Shown piece by piece: positions 38,047-48,241 of a DNA stretch of 64,000 nt. Each line of letters begins with the position of its first letter. Within the stretch, counting starts at the first letter, position 1. The DNA is from Diploscapter coronatus. Lineage: Eukaryota > Nematoda > Chromadorea > Rhabditida > Rhabditidae. The stretch is taken from positions 51,049,201-51,113,200 of the forward strand of contig OZ038422.1 in the NCBI GenBank assembly GCA_964036155.1, written 5' to 3'. The notes under the pieces were generated by a model, which did not search any database, was not told where the DNA came from, and saw only the letters and a list, made by a program, of their open reading frames with translations. The position numbers and the translations under genes were made by a program.

Positions 38047-38978
38047 CACCATATAATATTAGACAAAATATATAGAAAATTGTTAAATATCGATTTGTCA
38101 GAAAAGAAGAAATGGTGTGACAGTAGAAATCTAACTACGAGATACATATATGTTGAGCTAGTCATAATTGAGGATGAGACAGACTACAAATTGTGGATTT
38201 TTATGATGAGAATTCTTACGAACCTTTGGATCTTACTTTGTAAGGCTTAGTTCATAGTTCGCGGGCTTTTTTGGAAAATAGTATGACTCAGACATAAAAA
38301 GCACGCGAACCACGTCCTTCAATCCGCTATGAGGAAAAAATACATTTGTTGCACTCTGTAGATTTCTAATTTTCGATTTTCCACTTGAAATAATGCCTTG
38401 ATTTCTTTACATCGAAAATTCGTGTGGTTTAGTTGGTTTTAAGTAGTCAAGTTTTAGCAAGATTTCTGTTTCATCACTTGTATTTGACGAAGAAAGTTAT
38501 GTCAACTAGATTAGTCATTCACAATAATCCTTACAAATTGAAGACATTCTCTTGATAACTAGAAAATTGACAACTAATTGAGATGCAATATTTAAGCTAT
38601 GACAGAATGAGTTCCTAATAAGCAGAGCTGAGACGAAATTTCGATTTCGAATTTTAAAAATGAATTTTCGTCTCAGCACTGCTAATAGGTATATTTCGTT
38701 ATTCTCATCGAAAACTATTTTAAGGAATATTTATTTCAGTTGTAATTATTTCTAATCACTACTGGGCTTGGACTCAAGCTCAATTTACAACATAGTCTAC
38801 GAGCCTTCTAGTCACTTACAAGCGTTGTAAGCTGAACTTGAGTCCAAGCCCTGAATTTCTTCGAGAGTTATCTGTATCCTGTTTATTGAAATTTTTAATT
38901 TTTAATAGTAGTTGAATAAAGATAAAGTTCATAAAATATAATATGCCAGATAAAAGGGCTACATGGTATTAAACTGGA
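38047..38978. other. Intergenic stretch with a Kelch 3' flank copy
   Basis: No gene. About 38700-38960 is the fourth copy of the Kelch 3' flank repeat, interrupted by a small MITE (38764-38851). A GAAATTTCGATTTCGAATTTT/AAAATGAATTTTCGTCTCAGC-type inverted pair lies at about 38627-38690 (GCAGAGCTGAGACGAAATT facing AATTTTCGTCTCAGCACTGC). Confidence 0.5.
38764..38851. mobile_element. 88-bp MITE with long inverted ends
   Basis: Ends GGGCTTGGACTCAAG and CTTGAGTCCAAGCCC are perfect 15-bp inverted repeats, followed inward by an imperfect continuation (CTCAATTTACAAC/GTTGTAAGCTGAA). It splits the Kelch flank repeat: the other copies read ATCACTTTTGAATG at this point. The target duplication is unclear, so the superfamily is not assigned. 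Confidence 0.7.
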
Positions 38979-41294
38979 TTATTCGGAGTCGGATTCTTCA
39001 GAGTCTGATTCTTCAAATTCTAATTCTCCGACTTCCCGCCATTTATTCGTTTGTGGATCGTATTCCTCGATTACGTCACAAAAATCTTCACCATCATCAT
39101 CCCTGTGAAATTCAAGTTAACAAATATTTGGTATAAAGATATGGAAAATCTCAGCTCACCCTCCGATTGCATACAATTTTCCATTTGTGACAATGAGCGA
39201 ATGATTGGATCTTGCATAATTCATATCAGCGATTTGAGAAATACGACTGTCAACTGGAGCTGAGGGATCGAAGCACAGACAGGATTTGAATACATAAAAA
39301 ATACTAAATATATAATGATACATTATTTATCATACAAAATTAACGACTCTTTTCCTCCAGTTATGTAAATTCTTCCATTTAGCGATGCAACTTTGAAAGC
39401 AATTTGTTCTTCTGGAAGCTCTCCAACTTCAACCCATTCCCGTTCATCGTCTGATAATCGATATATCTTTCTACTTCCCCATCCATCAATAACTGAACAT
39501 CCATAATTACAATAATGAATATGCTATAATGTGACCGTATAAAATTCCATCGCATGTTATTGTTTGAACACATCTAATTGGAAGAGGAAAAGCAGGTCCC
39601 GTTTGCCATTTTCCATCTATTAAAATCTGAATAAATTGTTTCATCAACTTTCATTCGATCTTCTTACATCAACTCGATTCGTCTTTTCCAATGTTTTATT
39701 GGGATCCCATCCACCCAAATAATACAATTTATCCTTAAAATAGGCGATAAATGCACATCTACGCCATTCAGGAGGATCTGGACCTGTAAAATTCTTTGAA
39801 TCGATCATTCATGGATTTGTTGATAAGACCTCTTGAAAGTTGTCGGATATTCAAGTCATATATTTCAAATGATTTATTTCTGTCGTCAATTCCAAAAATC
39901 TGAAATTTGAGAAATTATTCAAAATAACGAACATAAGAATTTACTTTATTCTGTGTAGTTGCTACTTCATATGGCTCATAATAATAGTCGAATTCTGTAA
40001 TCTCTTCGACTGAGCAGGTATATGAATTGAACAAGCATATTCTTCCTCTACTTTTATAATTATTTTGATAAACTAAATTATTACGAATCGTTTCAAAATC
40101 TCTTACTTAGCTTTCAACATAATTTCTTACCATAAAATAGAATTTTGACTTCACGCCACTTATCTATTTGTGAATCGTATTCCTCGATTGAATTATAAAA
40201 ACTTTCTAATCTCGATTTTTGAAATCTAAGTTAACAAATATTTGGTATAAAGATATGGAAAATCTCAGCTCACCCTCCGATTGCATACAATTTTCCGTTA
40301 GCGACAATGAGTGAATGATCATGTCTTCTATAATTCATATAAGCGATTCGAGAAATTCGACTGTCAACTGGAGCTGAGGGGTCGAAACACAGACAGGATT
40401 TGAATACATTAAAAATACTAAATATATAATGATACGCTATTTATCATACAAAATTAACGACTCTTTTCCTCCAGTTATGTAAATTCTTCCATTTAGCGAT
40501 GCAATTCCGAAAGATTCTCGTTTTTCTGGAATCTCTCTAATTTCAATCCATTCCCGTTCATCGTCTGATAATCGATATATCTTCTTACTATCTGCTCCAT
40601 CAATAACTGAATATTCATAATTATAACAATGAAAATGCTACAATGTGACCGTATAACATTTCATCGCATGTTATTGTTTGAACAGAACTAATTGGAAAAG
40701 GAAATGTAGGTCCTGTTTGCCATTTTCCATCTATTAAAACCTGAATAAATCATTTCATGGACTTTCATTCGATCTTCTTACATCAACTCGATTCGTAGCT
40801 TTTTCTGTTTTAGGATCTTGTCCACCCAAATAATACAACTTGTTTTTAAAATAAGCCACAGATGCATACCAACGCCATTCAGGAGTATCTGGGCCTGTAA
40901 AATTCTTTGAATCGATCATTCGTGGGTTTGTTGATAAGACCTCTTAAAATTTGTCGAGCATTCAAGTCATATATTTCAAATGAGTCATTTAATGAGCTAA
41001 TTCCAAAAATCTGAAATCTGAGAAATTATTTTGAATAACGAACATAAGAATTTACTTTATTCTGTGTGGTTGCTACTTCATTTGGCGCATACCAACCGTG
41101 GAATTTCGCAATCTCTTCGACTGAGCAGGTATATGAATTGAACAAGCATATCTTTTCTTCATATTCATTGCCATTGCGATAATAAGCTAAATTATTACGA
41201 ATCGTTTCAGTCTCTTACTTAGCCTTCAATACAATTTCTTACAATAAAATAAAGTTTTATGCGAATTATTGATATTTCGGAATAATTCATTCAT
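38979..41294 (-). CDS. Tandem double-Kelch protein
   Basis: Fifteen exons on the minus strand give 550 residues: 41243-41294, 41056-41186, 40941-41010, 40782-40894, 40684-40740, 40462-40637, 40274-40417, 40131-40225, 39945-40072, 39830-39899, 39668-39783, 39570-39626, 39348-39523, 39160-39303, 38979-39102. Two complete Kelch units follow one another; the last exon of the first (EYDSQIDKWREVKILFY) is spliced in phase into the first exon of the second. Each unit shows YYLGG, YITGG and LYAIGG blades. The proposed start (MNELFRNINN) lies in the exon that corresponds to the linker of the Hsp70/Kelch gene. The C-terminus is acidic (EFEESDSEESDSE). Two propellers in tandem, about ten blades in all, would suit a scaffold role. 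No partner domain is left. Confidence 0.68.
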
Positions 41295-41352
41295 TGCGTT
41301 TCCCTTCTGAATTATCAGTTCCATTTTAATAATAAATTATCTATTTTCAAAC

Positions 41353-41400
41353 CTCCAAAGCATCTGGAACAATCGGAGCTCCATGAGCTACAGCCTCTTC
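41353..41400 (-). pseudogene. Remnant of the last Hsp70 NBD exon
   Basis: The reverse strand reads EEAVAHGAPIVPDALE, matching [16 protein letters not shown] at the end of the Hsp70 domain in the 34-kb gene, and is followed by GAG/GTTTGAAAATAG, the same intron start but with GT where that gene has GC. Upstream Hsp70 exons are gone. This shows that the double-Kelch gene descends from an Hsp70/Kelch arrangement. Confidence 0.7.
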
Positions 41401-41408
41401 TAGAAGAG

Positions 41409-41739
41409 AAATTGGAGCGATAAGACAGAGATAAAGTCATCGCCGCTCGATATCTCCGTGTTGATAACTTTATCTTTGCCTTATCGCCGCGTTGTTGATG
41501 CGCGGTGATTTATTTCAAGTCATGGTAAATCAACAAAATATTATTATCGTTATATTTATTTAAGCTAGTTTGTGAGAGAATTGGTCCTCTATAGAGGAGT
41601 GTGACCAGTGGCAAAAGTTTGATTTTTGGTATAAATAATGTAAAAATACAGGCGAAATTTAAATATGAAGTTTGTTCAAAAGAAATAGCTTCAACTTATC
41701 TGATACCTCTTGGATATACTCAAAAACGAGGAATGCAAA
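41409..41739. repeat. Hairpin and foldback-family fragment
   Basis: 41417-41487 is an interrupted inverted repeat (GCGATAAG..AGATAAAGT facing AACTTTATCT..CTTATCGC). Its AGAGATAAAGTCATC core recurs at 45022-45036 beside the minisatellite. 41570-41625 (GAGAATTGGTCCTCTATAGA, GTGTGACCAGTGGCAAAAGT) matches the left end of the foldback element at 43697. Confidence 0.55.
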
Positions 41740-43584
41740 TTAGGAAATAGAATAAAAACGCCAAAGTTTGAAAATATTCAACTCCTCACCATTCTCATAC
41801 CACCCGTTTTGGACTGCCTCCTTGTCGAGGTTGAGTTTGCAGATGTGATCTTCGTCGCTGATTTGTTTGAAGAGGGGCTTGGTTGTGTCCCTTGTTGGCG
41901 AGCCTTTCCTGAAGATATAATGAATACAAAGAAAATCAGTATTCGTATTCAGAAAAATTGATCCTCTGGAATAAGTTATCCTGGGGATAGATTACCTTGT
42001 AGATAAGTGTTGAAAAATTACCACTTGAGATAAACTATAGATAGGTTATCCAAAGGGATGAGTTACCTCGGAGGATCACTTTTTTGAATAGGGATACAGG
42101 CATGAATTTTTCAGATCAAGTTCTGCCAATGTTTCGCACTTACTAACCAGAATATCATAAAGGCTTAGGGTTTAAAAATGCCAACTTTCTTTTATCTTGC
42201 GTGCAATCAAATTTGTTTACTTACAGAACATGTTTGATTTCGTCGTAGATCAGCCGAGTCCACTGGTCCGCTGGAATCTTAGTGTCTGTTTCAAAGCCCA
42301 TTGTTGCAGTATCCGATTTTATTTCGATTAATTTAATCATTCCAGCTGAATTGGCTGGTTGTTTCAAGAGCTCAATGGGAAAGTTTTTCCTTACTTGCGA
42401 TTTTTGCGGAAACTTGTTCAGGGAATTTGGTCATTCCGGACTTGAGGTTCTGTGCTACCGTATACTTATGAGGGTTGTTGTGTTTGAAGAGCTGAATATT
42501 AAAAATCCTATTTTCAATATACGTATAATTTGAAGAAATTGTTATTTCGTAATTTCGAATGAAAATTCAATCTTTCGGATGCAATTCGCAATGTATTTTC
42601 TTCTTGAAAATATTATGGGCATGTTTATTTAGTTAAAATAATCTTTTGATAACGAATTGCATAGCCCTATTCAATAAATCACTAAATTCATTTATTCATA
42701 CCTGAGCCATCAGACACACAACGGTCTTTCGGATCATCTCGTCGATTCCATTGTATAAGTTCTCACATTCGATGGCTGCAGCTCTGATGTTTCCGAGTCT
42801 GAAGTCCGGATGCGAGATGAGCGATTCGTCTTTGTCGGTGAGCAGAGACGGATTCAGCTGGTACATGTCGTCCATGTCGTTCACGGTTCCCAGCTTGTCC
42901 TTCTTGGCTCGCTTCGGTCTGAGTTCGTCGTTTGGAGTCTTTTTTTCGATCTGAGAAGGGCGTTTTTCGATGTTGTGACGACGTGCCGAATTCTGAAAGG
43001 ATGAAACTTTTAAAATGCAAAAATAACATTGTGGATCACCTCTCGTATTTGTATCAATTCTTACCTATCAGATTTGTCATATACAATTATCGGGTTGAGC
43101 CGAAATTTTGCATACATAAAAGCATATGTAAGAAGTGTAAGTTTTCATAGTTTCAGCTCAATCCGATAAGTGCAGAAGTTAGGATCGAAGTCAAATCGAA
43201 TACAAAAGCGACCCAAAACTTTTGTCCTCTCTGTACTTTTCTTAAATGTTAAGTATAAATGCAATTATCTACATGCTATATTGCTTATTATGGGAATGGT
43301 AATGACTATTCACTTACGGCTTTGTCTAGATGTATTTTGAATTGTTGCATGTTGAGAAGAACCAGAGAGCCAAATGGTTCAGTAATGTCGACGAACTGTT
43401 TGAAGTCCTCGTCGTAGAGCTGAGCCGATTTGAAAACCAGCTCCCTGTCCGCCCATCCAACACTCGCCACTTTCTTCTCGATTAATTCTTTAAGCGTCAT
43501 TCCTTCAGGAACGATTTCGGAAAGCGTTTTACTTTCTGCCGAGCTGTCATCCACAAGTTCTATGCAAACCTTGACCTTTGCCAT
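41740..43584 (-). CDS. Unrecognised protein, possibly nuclear, with ubiquitin-like-sized N-terminal domain
   Basis: Five exons on the minus strand give 289 residues: 43318-43584, 42702-42992, 42395-42491, 42225-42270, 41740-41908. Residues 1-89 (MAKVKVCIELVDD, TLSEIVPEGMTLKELIEKKV, WADRELVFKSAQLYDEDF) alternate strand-like and helix-like segments in the size range of a ubiquitin-like or PB1 fold; this is inference from pattern only. Residues 96-122 are basic and could be a nuclear signal (RPKRAKKDK). Residues about 140-290 look helical and charged. I do not recognise the family. The last exon is read through to TAA at 41740-41742; a donor GAGAATG/GTGAGG inside it would allow a further exon that I could not find. 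Confidence 0.6.
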
Positions 43585-43696
43585 TTTGCTAAATTATTTC
43601 CTCGATATTAAATATTTAAACAATGCAAATAAAATACGAAAAAAATATAATTAGCAAAATAAAATTGAACTGCATCTCACAAATGTCCCCTTTTAA

Positions 43697-44088
43697 GACA
43701 GACTCTGAGAGAATCGGCTCTCTATATATAGAGAAAGGTGTGACCAGTGGTAAAAGTTGCGTTTACTCAAGGTTTTTAGTGGCTTCTGACTATATTCTAG
43801 TTGAAAATCACAATTTCAGGCTTTTTCCCCGAGATTGTACACTTTTTGGAAAATGTACCCTGTGGGGGTCGAATTTTCTAAAGTCATCCAGACGCCTCAA
43901 AACTTCTATCAGAAGGACTTTTGAAACTTGACCCCCGAGCCCCGGGACCTGGACCCTGACTTGAAAAATTCGGGAAAAAGCCCAGAATCATGATTTTTAG
44001 ATCGAATATAGTTAGTTAACATCGAAAACATCGGAAAAACGAAACTTTTGCCATCACCCCTTGGTTAAACCTCTCAAAGACTCGTAAT
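43697..44088. mobile_element. Compact foldback element, about 390 bp
   Basis: The two ends are inverted relatives over about 130 bp: GACTCTGAGAGAATCGGCTC ... GTGACCAGTGGTAAAAGTTG on the left, and the reverse of CGAAACTTTTGCCATCACCC ... CTCTCAAAGACTC on the right. The inner part (GACCCCCGAGCCCCGGGACC, TTCGGGAAAAAGCCC) is related to the arms of the 2.2-kb foldback element at 28966-31160. No coding capacity. Confidence 0.65.
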
Positions 44089-44655
44089 AGCTTTTTATTG
44101 ATTTTATCGCTTCCCTCCTATTCCTGGTGAAAATTCAACAGCATGACGAATATTATCGCAAGCTCAATAAGAAGATCTAGATGTGAAAATTGTTATTTTC
44201 TCAAAATTTAAAATAGTTGAATTACAATATATTAGCAGCAATATTGTTGAGTATCATTAGGAATGATCAAATACGGTAACAAATGCCATAATAATTCCAC
44301 TTTTGAAAATTATGCAAGATTTAATTTCAATTAATTTCAAAGACTTTAAAAATAACTCTCAAAAACAACTACATCTCACTTCAAGTTCAGATTAAATTAA
44401 AACAAGAATCGCAAATGATATTGCATTGCTCAATTATATTTTTTTCTGTAAAAAATTAATTGATGGATATGCCAATTATAATTTATAAATCATTTATTCA
44501 CCATGATTTTCTCCCCTAAAATTTAGATTATGATAAATGCCTGTAAAATGATGCATAAATTATATCTTTTCATAATATGATAAGTGATAAACACTATATT
44601 AATATTAATTGCCTTTTTTCAAGTTTAATGATGAATATTTGCGTAAATTTGCTTG

Positions 44656-44816
44656 AAAAGAAGAGTGAAATTCGATAAAATAAAAATTTAATGCAAATTG
44701 TTGACATTCCAGGATAATCCATTCATTGTATTATTAATCAATGAGATTTCAATTCCTTTCTGAAATTAGAACTTTAATTTTAATAATTAACTATTTATTT
44801 TCAAGCCTCTAAACTC
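44656..44816 (-). pseudogene. Remnant of the Hsp70-to-Kelch linker exon
   Basis: The reverse strand carries GAGGCTTGAAAATAAATAG, the intron that follows the Hsp70 domain, then TTTCAG and an exon-like AAAGGAATTGAAATCTCATT reading KGIEISLINNTMN, equivalent to KGVEIPLINNTMN in the 34-kb gene. It then degenerates. No Kelch exon follows. Confidence 0.65.
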
Positions 44817-44861
44817 AAAAAAATATTGCAAAGATAATATGGTGATAACCCAGCGGTCTCT

Positions 44862-45015
44862 CTCATCGCAATGATCCGCTCTCCACCGCGACGATCCGCT
44901 CTCCATCGCGACGATCCGCTCTCCACCGCGACGATCCGCTCTCCACCGCGACGATCCGCTCTCCACCGCGACGATCCGCTCTCCATCGCGACGATCCGTT
45001 CTCCATCGCGACGAT
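44862..45015. repeat. 20-bp minisatellite, about 7.7 copies
   Basis: Unit CTCCACCGCGACGATCCGCT in near-perfect register from 44881 to 45000 (six full units), with a diverged unit before and a partial one after. Variants are a C/T at the sixth base and one CCGTT. It is far more GC-rich than its surroundings. The 88-residue minus-strand frame across it is a by-product of the repeat. Confidence 0.9.
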
Positions 45016-45543
45016 GAGGTAGAGATAAAGTCATCATCGCGAGAAGCGCAAATGTGAGTTTATCCATGCTAAGTCATAATAGAACGATTTTTTCTTTTCT
45101 CCTATCGCTCCAGATAAAGTATAAAGGAGCTTGCTTACTCGTTATTTCACTTCTTCTACTTCGTTTTATTTTTTATTGTATTCAATCCAATCCAACAAGC
45201 CTTTTCTATTTCGTGCAATCTTACTTACTGTAACTCGAATACAGTTTGAACCTAACCCACTCTAATTCATCTGCACAGCATCATCAATTTCTCAGATTAA
45301 TTTGTCACAAACTTTCCCACTTTGTATGCACCAGACTGTTGTTTTCTCAGTATTTCGTCATTCATTATTTCTAGGGACCGCCAAAGCCTTGCCCCTTGGT
45401 CTTGATTCAATTTTGTCCACAATTGAAAAGGCTTGCAATTATCGTGAGTAATTATTTAATTACTTAAATTTCTCATTATTTAATTGGTAATTATCCAATT
45501 CGATACCGTCCTTTATATGGGGATTTAAACATATTTTTTCAGA

Positions 45544-46375
45544 ATGTGTGGCGTAACTTTGATCGTCTTATGCATCCTTATGTGCCTGCTCGTGTTTTTT
45601 GTCACGGTGAGTGCTTTCAACAGATTATCTAGAAGAAGATATGACGTGGTAAATTTATTTAAATGCTCTTGGCTTCAAGTTTAGAGTTAATTATGATCTA
45701 TCTGAAAAGTTTATAAGCAAAAAATTAATCAATTATTTGATAAAGTAAAAAATAGTTGTTTTTCGTGCAAAATTTTGCCCTAACTCATATGGTTTTAAAA
45801 ACCGTTCTCTCAGTAAATGATGTTATCTAAGAATAATTATCGATATTTCATTTTTCAGAACTTGGTGGATTCTACACCGAGATTCCACCCCCGACCGATT
45901 CAGGTCGGAATTACACCAAATCACCTTCGAAATTTGCCAATGGCCACTATCGATGAAGATCAGGTCGAGAACGGGGCTGAGTGTTCCATTTGCTTGGAGC
46001 CCTATGAAATCAGTGCGTTTTTTTCCTTTCTTAAATTTATATATTGTGCAAAGAATAAGTTTAGCCAAAAATCTAAAAATGCATTTTTTGCAAAAATTCT
46101 AGACCAAACATTTTGCAACTAAGCTAAATATGAATAACTATATTTTAGATGAAGAGGTTGTCGTTCTTGGATGCCGCCACATGTTCCATCGGAATTGTCT
46201 CGAGCCGTGGTTGAGGGAAAACATTAGGTATAAGAATATTTTTAGTGTTATGAAGATTTAGAACTATTATCAGTTTATTTCAAAGTGATTCTACATCATT
46301 GCCTTTTATTTTTTCAGTTGCCCCTACTGCAGAGCCAATGTCAATCCCTATGACTGGCCGGGAAACAATGCGTAA
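45544..46375 (+). CDS. Small membrane-anchored RING-H2 protein, likely E3 ubiquitin ligase
   Basis: Four exons give 117 residues: 45544-45606, 45859-46012, 46149-46227, 46318-46375. Residues 3-21 are a hydrophobic helix (VTLIVLCILMCLLVFFV). Residues about 66-107 form a C3H2C3 RING: CSICLEPYEI, then LGCRHMFHRNCLEPWL, then SCPYCRANV. All eight zinc ligands are visible. Membrane RING-H2 proteins of this layout pair with E2 enzymes to ubiquitinate membrane or trafficking substrates. The protein is short and ends soon after the RING (YDWPGNNA). Intron donors and acceptors are canonical. Confidence 0.85.
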
Positions 46376-48241
46376 TAAGCCGAACCTGTGTGAAACACCA
46401 TTTTCTTCTTTTTTTAAATTATTATTCTGATTTTAGACTCATTTATTTTTTAAAACTTTCAAATTTTTGTCAGTAATGATCTGATGCATTTGACCTCCTG
46501 TTGATTTCTGCTTCTTTCTCTCTTTAGATCATATAAAAGGCGAAAATCGGCAAGGAGGTTCTGTTCTGGACTCGTAATTTTATTCATATGTTATTATGCA
46601 TGCTAAATCGTATCTTTTTAATATATTTTTTTATTTTTGGTGTCGATTTTCCTAATTTTCGTTGGCCATACAACTTTTGCTCATTTGCCTGATCCAGTGA
46701 TTTTATTTATCATTCTTTTTTTCTATTATATTGTTTTTTGTCATCTCTCGATAAAGAGATATCCTCCTCCTCTACCGTGCCTAAAATTTTGTTCTTTCGA
46801 TCGAACAGGGCAGAACACGGCTGCTCTGGTATTTTGTCCCATTCCCAAAGATGAAATAAATATTCTGCTGGACTAAGGCTTAAGTCAACTTGCATGGACA
46901 AAATAGTGCCCGCGAGAGCACCCGAGAAAGTAACCGGACAGACACGGAAAGATTGTTACCGTGTTGTCATAAATTCCTTCATTCAGGTAGCAGAATTAAT
47001 GGTATTGAAAAAATGCTGTAGAGAGCTCAATTTTTGAGACTTTTTAGAGTTTCAATGAACCTTAAAAAGTGATGGTATTGATAGCTCTAGGAATGCTACA
47101 GAAAATCAAAATATTGAAACCTTTTCCTTTATTTTTCAATCCATAAATATTTTTAATCCGGTCTTCACATATTCGCCATTTTATCCTTTCCTCATATTCA
47201 TGTTTTCGCTCTTTCCATCTCGTTTTTCTTTCTTTCTCCCTCTCCCTATTCTTCATGCTCTCTATCTCCTCCTTTCATAAGCATCTTTTCTATGCGTTTT
47301 TCCATATCGCGTTATTTTTCCATTGATACCCGGCTTTTGCCGTAATTTAGCTATTGTACGAGGGCTTCATTGTATTTTTTAATCTTATACGGTTTCCCCG
47401 TACCTCATTTATCTTACTACGACTTTCCTCCGGCAAAATGTCGTTATTCAGGTATGCGACTGGCTTTGACTCGGTCGACATCGCCGATTTCTGTTCGACC
47501 TCAGACCCGTACCGACTAAATCAATCGCATCGAGGAAACTACCGTAAGAAAGTTTTATTTTCACAAAATTCCTACTTCATAAAAAATGACTAAAACTTCC
47601 ATCATTTTATACATTTGTGTAAAATTGACTAATGGTTACTTTTCGAACGATATAGACTTGACGTCAAAACTACATCAAATTTCTCATTTTTTACTTCCAA
47701 GGACAACACTCTGCGTCTCTATCCTTTCCCACGTTATAACGTGGGCAGAGTCTAAGAGAAAAGAAACTCGGGCAACTAGCGAAATTCCGGTTACTGTCCG
47801 TTTTTCTTTTCTCCTGTCTCAAATCGACAAACTATTTCTCCTATTGGTCAAACACTTTCGCAGTCTATTTCGACGAATTTACCAGCTACTTCTCGGCAAC
47901 AAAATGATCCAAATTTCCGCACGTCTGACTAACTAAAATAGCTTCTTCGAAATTTTCAATATTTATTTTCGTATTTTCTAAAAATATTCCCGGAAAATAA
48001 TTGAGTCGTAGTTTTGTGGAAGAATGGTATTACGCCGATTACGCTTTTTGCGTTTGTGCCGGTACACTCTAAATTTATTACATTTCAAAAATTATCGATT
48101 TTTAAAATTCATTATTTTATTTTTAGCTAAAATTCCACTTTTCATTCGAAATCTACAGAATATCTAATTATTTCTGAACAGTATTTTATTATTTATTTCA
48201 AATATTTAAAAAAAAATAATTTTTTAATTTACAGCCCAAAA
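46376..48241. other. Intergenic or 5' region of the transporter gene
   Basis: A pyrimidine-rich tract covers about 47120-47330. 47438-47543 could be a coding exon (ATG, 35 codons beginning MSLFRYATGF, ending ACC/GTAAG), but I could not join it in phase to the transporter. A perfect 18-bp palindrome, CCCACGTTATAACGTGGG, lies at 47728-47745. Confidence 0.45.
47438..47543 (+). CDS. Candidate isolated 5' exon
   Basis: MSLFRYATGFDSVDIADF followed by CSTSDPYRLNQSHRGNY, ending at a good donor in phase 1. Its base composition is coding-like. No partner exon in the right phase was found before the transporter start at 48242; it might be an alternative first exon using an exon I missed, or a separate small gene. 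Confidence 0.3.

Larger units (their letters stand above)
43585..45543. other. Repeat-rich intergenic region
   Basis: Holds the compact foldback element (43697-44088), an Hsp70/Kelch linker remnant (44656-44816) and the minisatellite (44862-45015). The rest (44100-44650, 45120-45540) is AT-rich and shows no gene. Confidence 0.5.

Noticed and set aside
45012..45034. TGAGGTAG start resembling the let-7 seed
   Set aside because: Only the first eight bases agree; the following bases (AGATAAAGTC) differ from let-7 and there is no hairpin partner. It lies at the end of the minisatellite.
44801..45067. 88-codon minus-strand frame with repeating SGSSRWRADRRGGERI blocks
   Set aside because: The protein repeat is simply three 20-bp minisatellite units read in frame.
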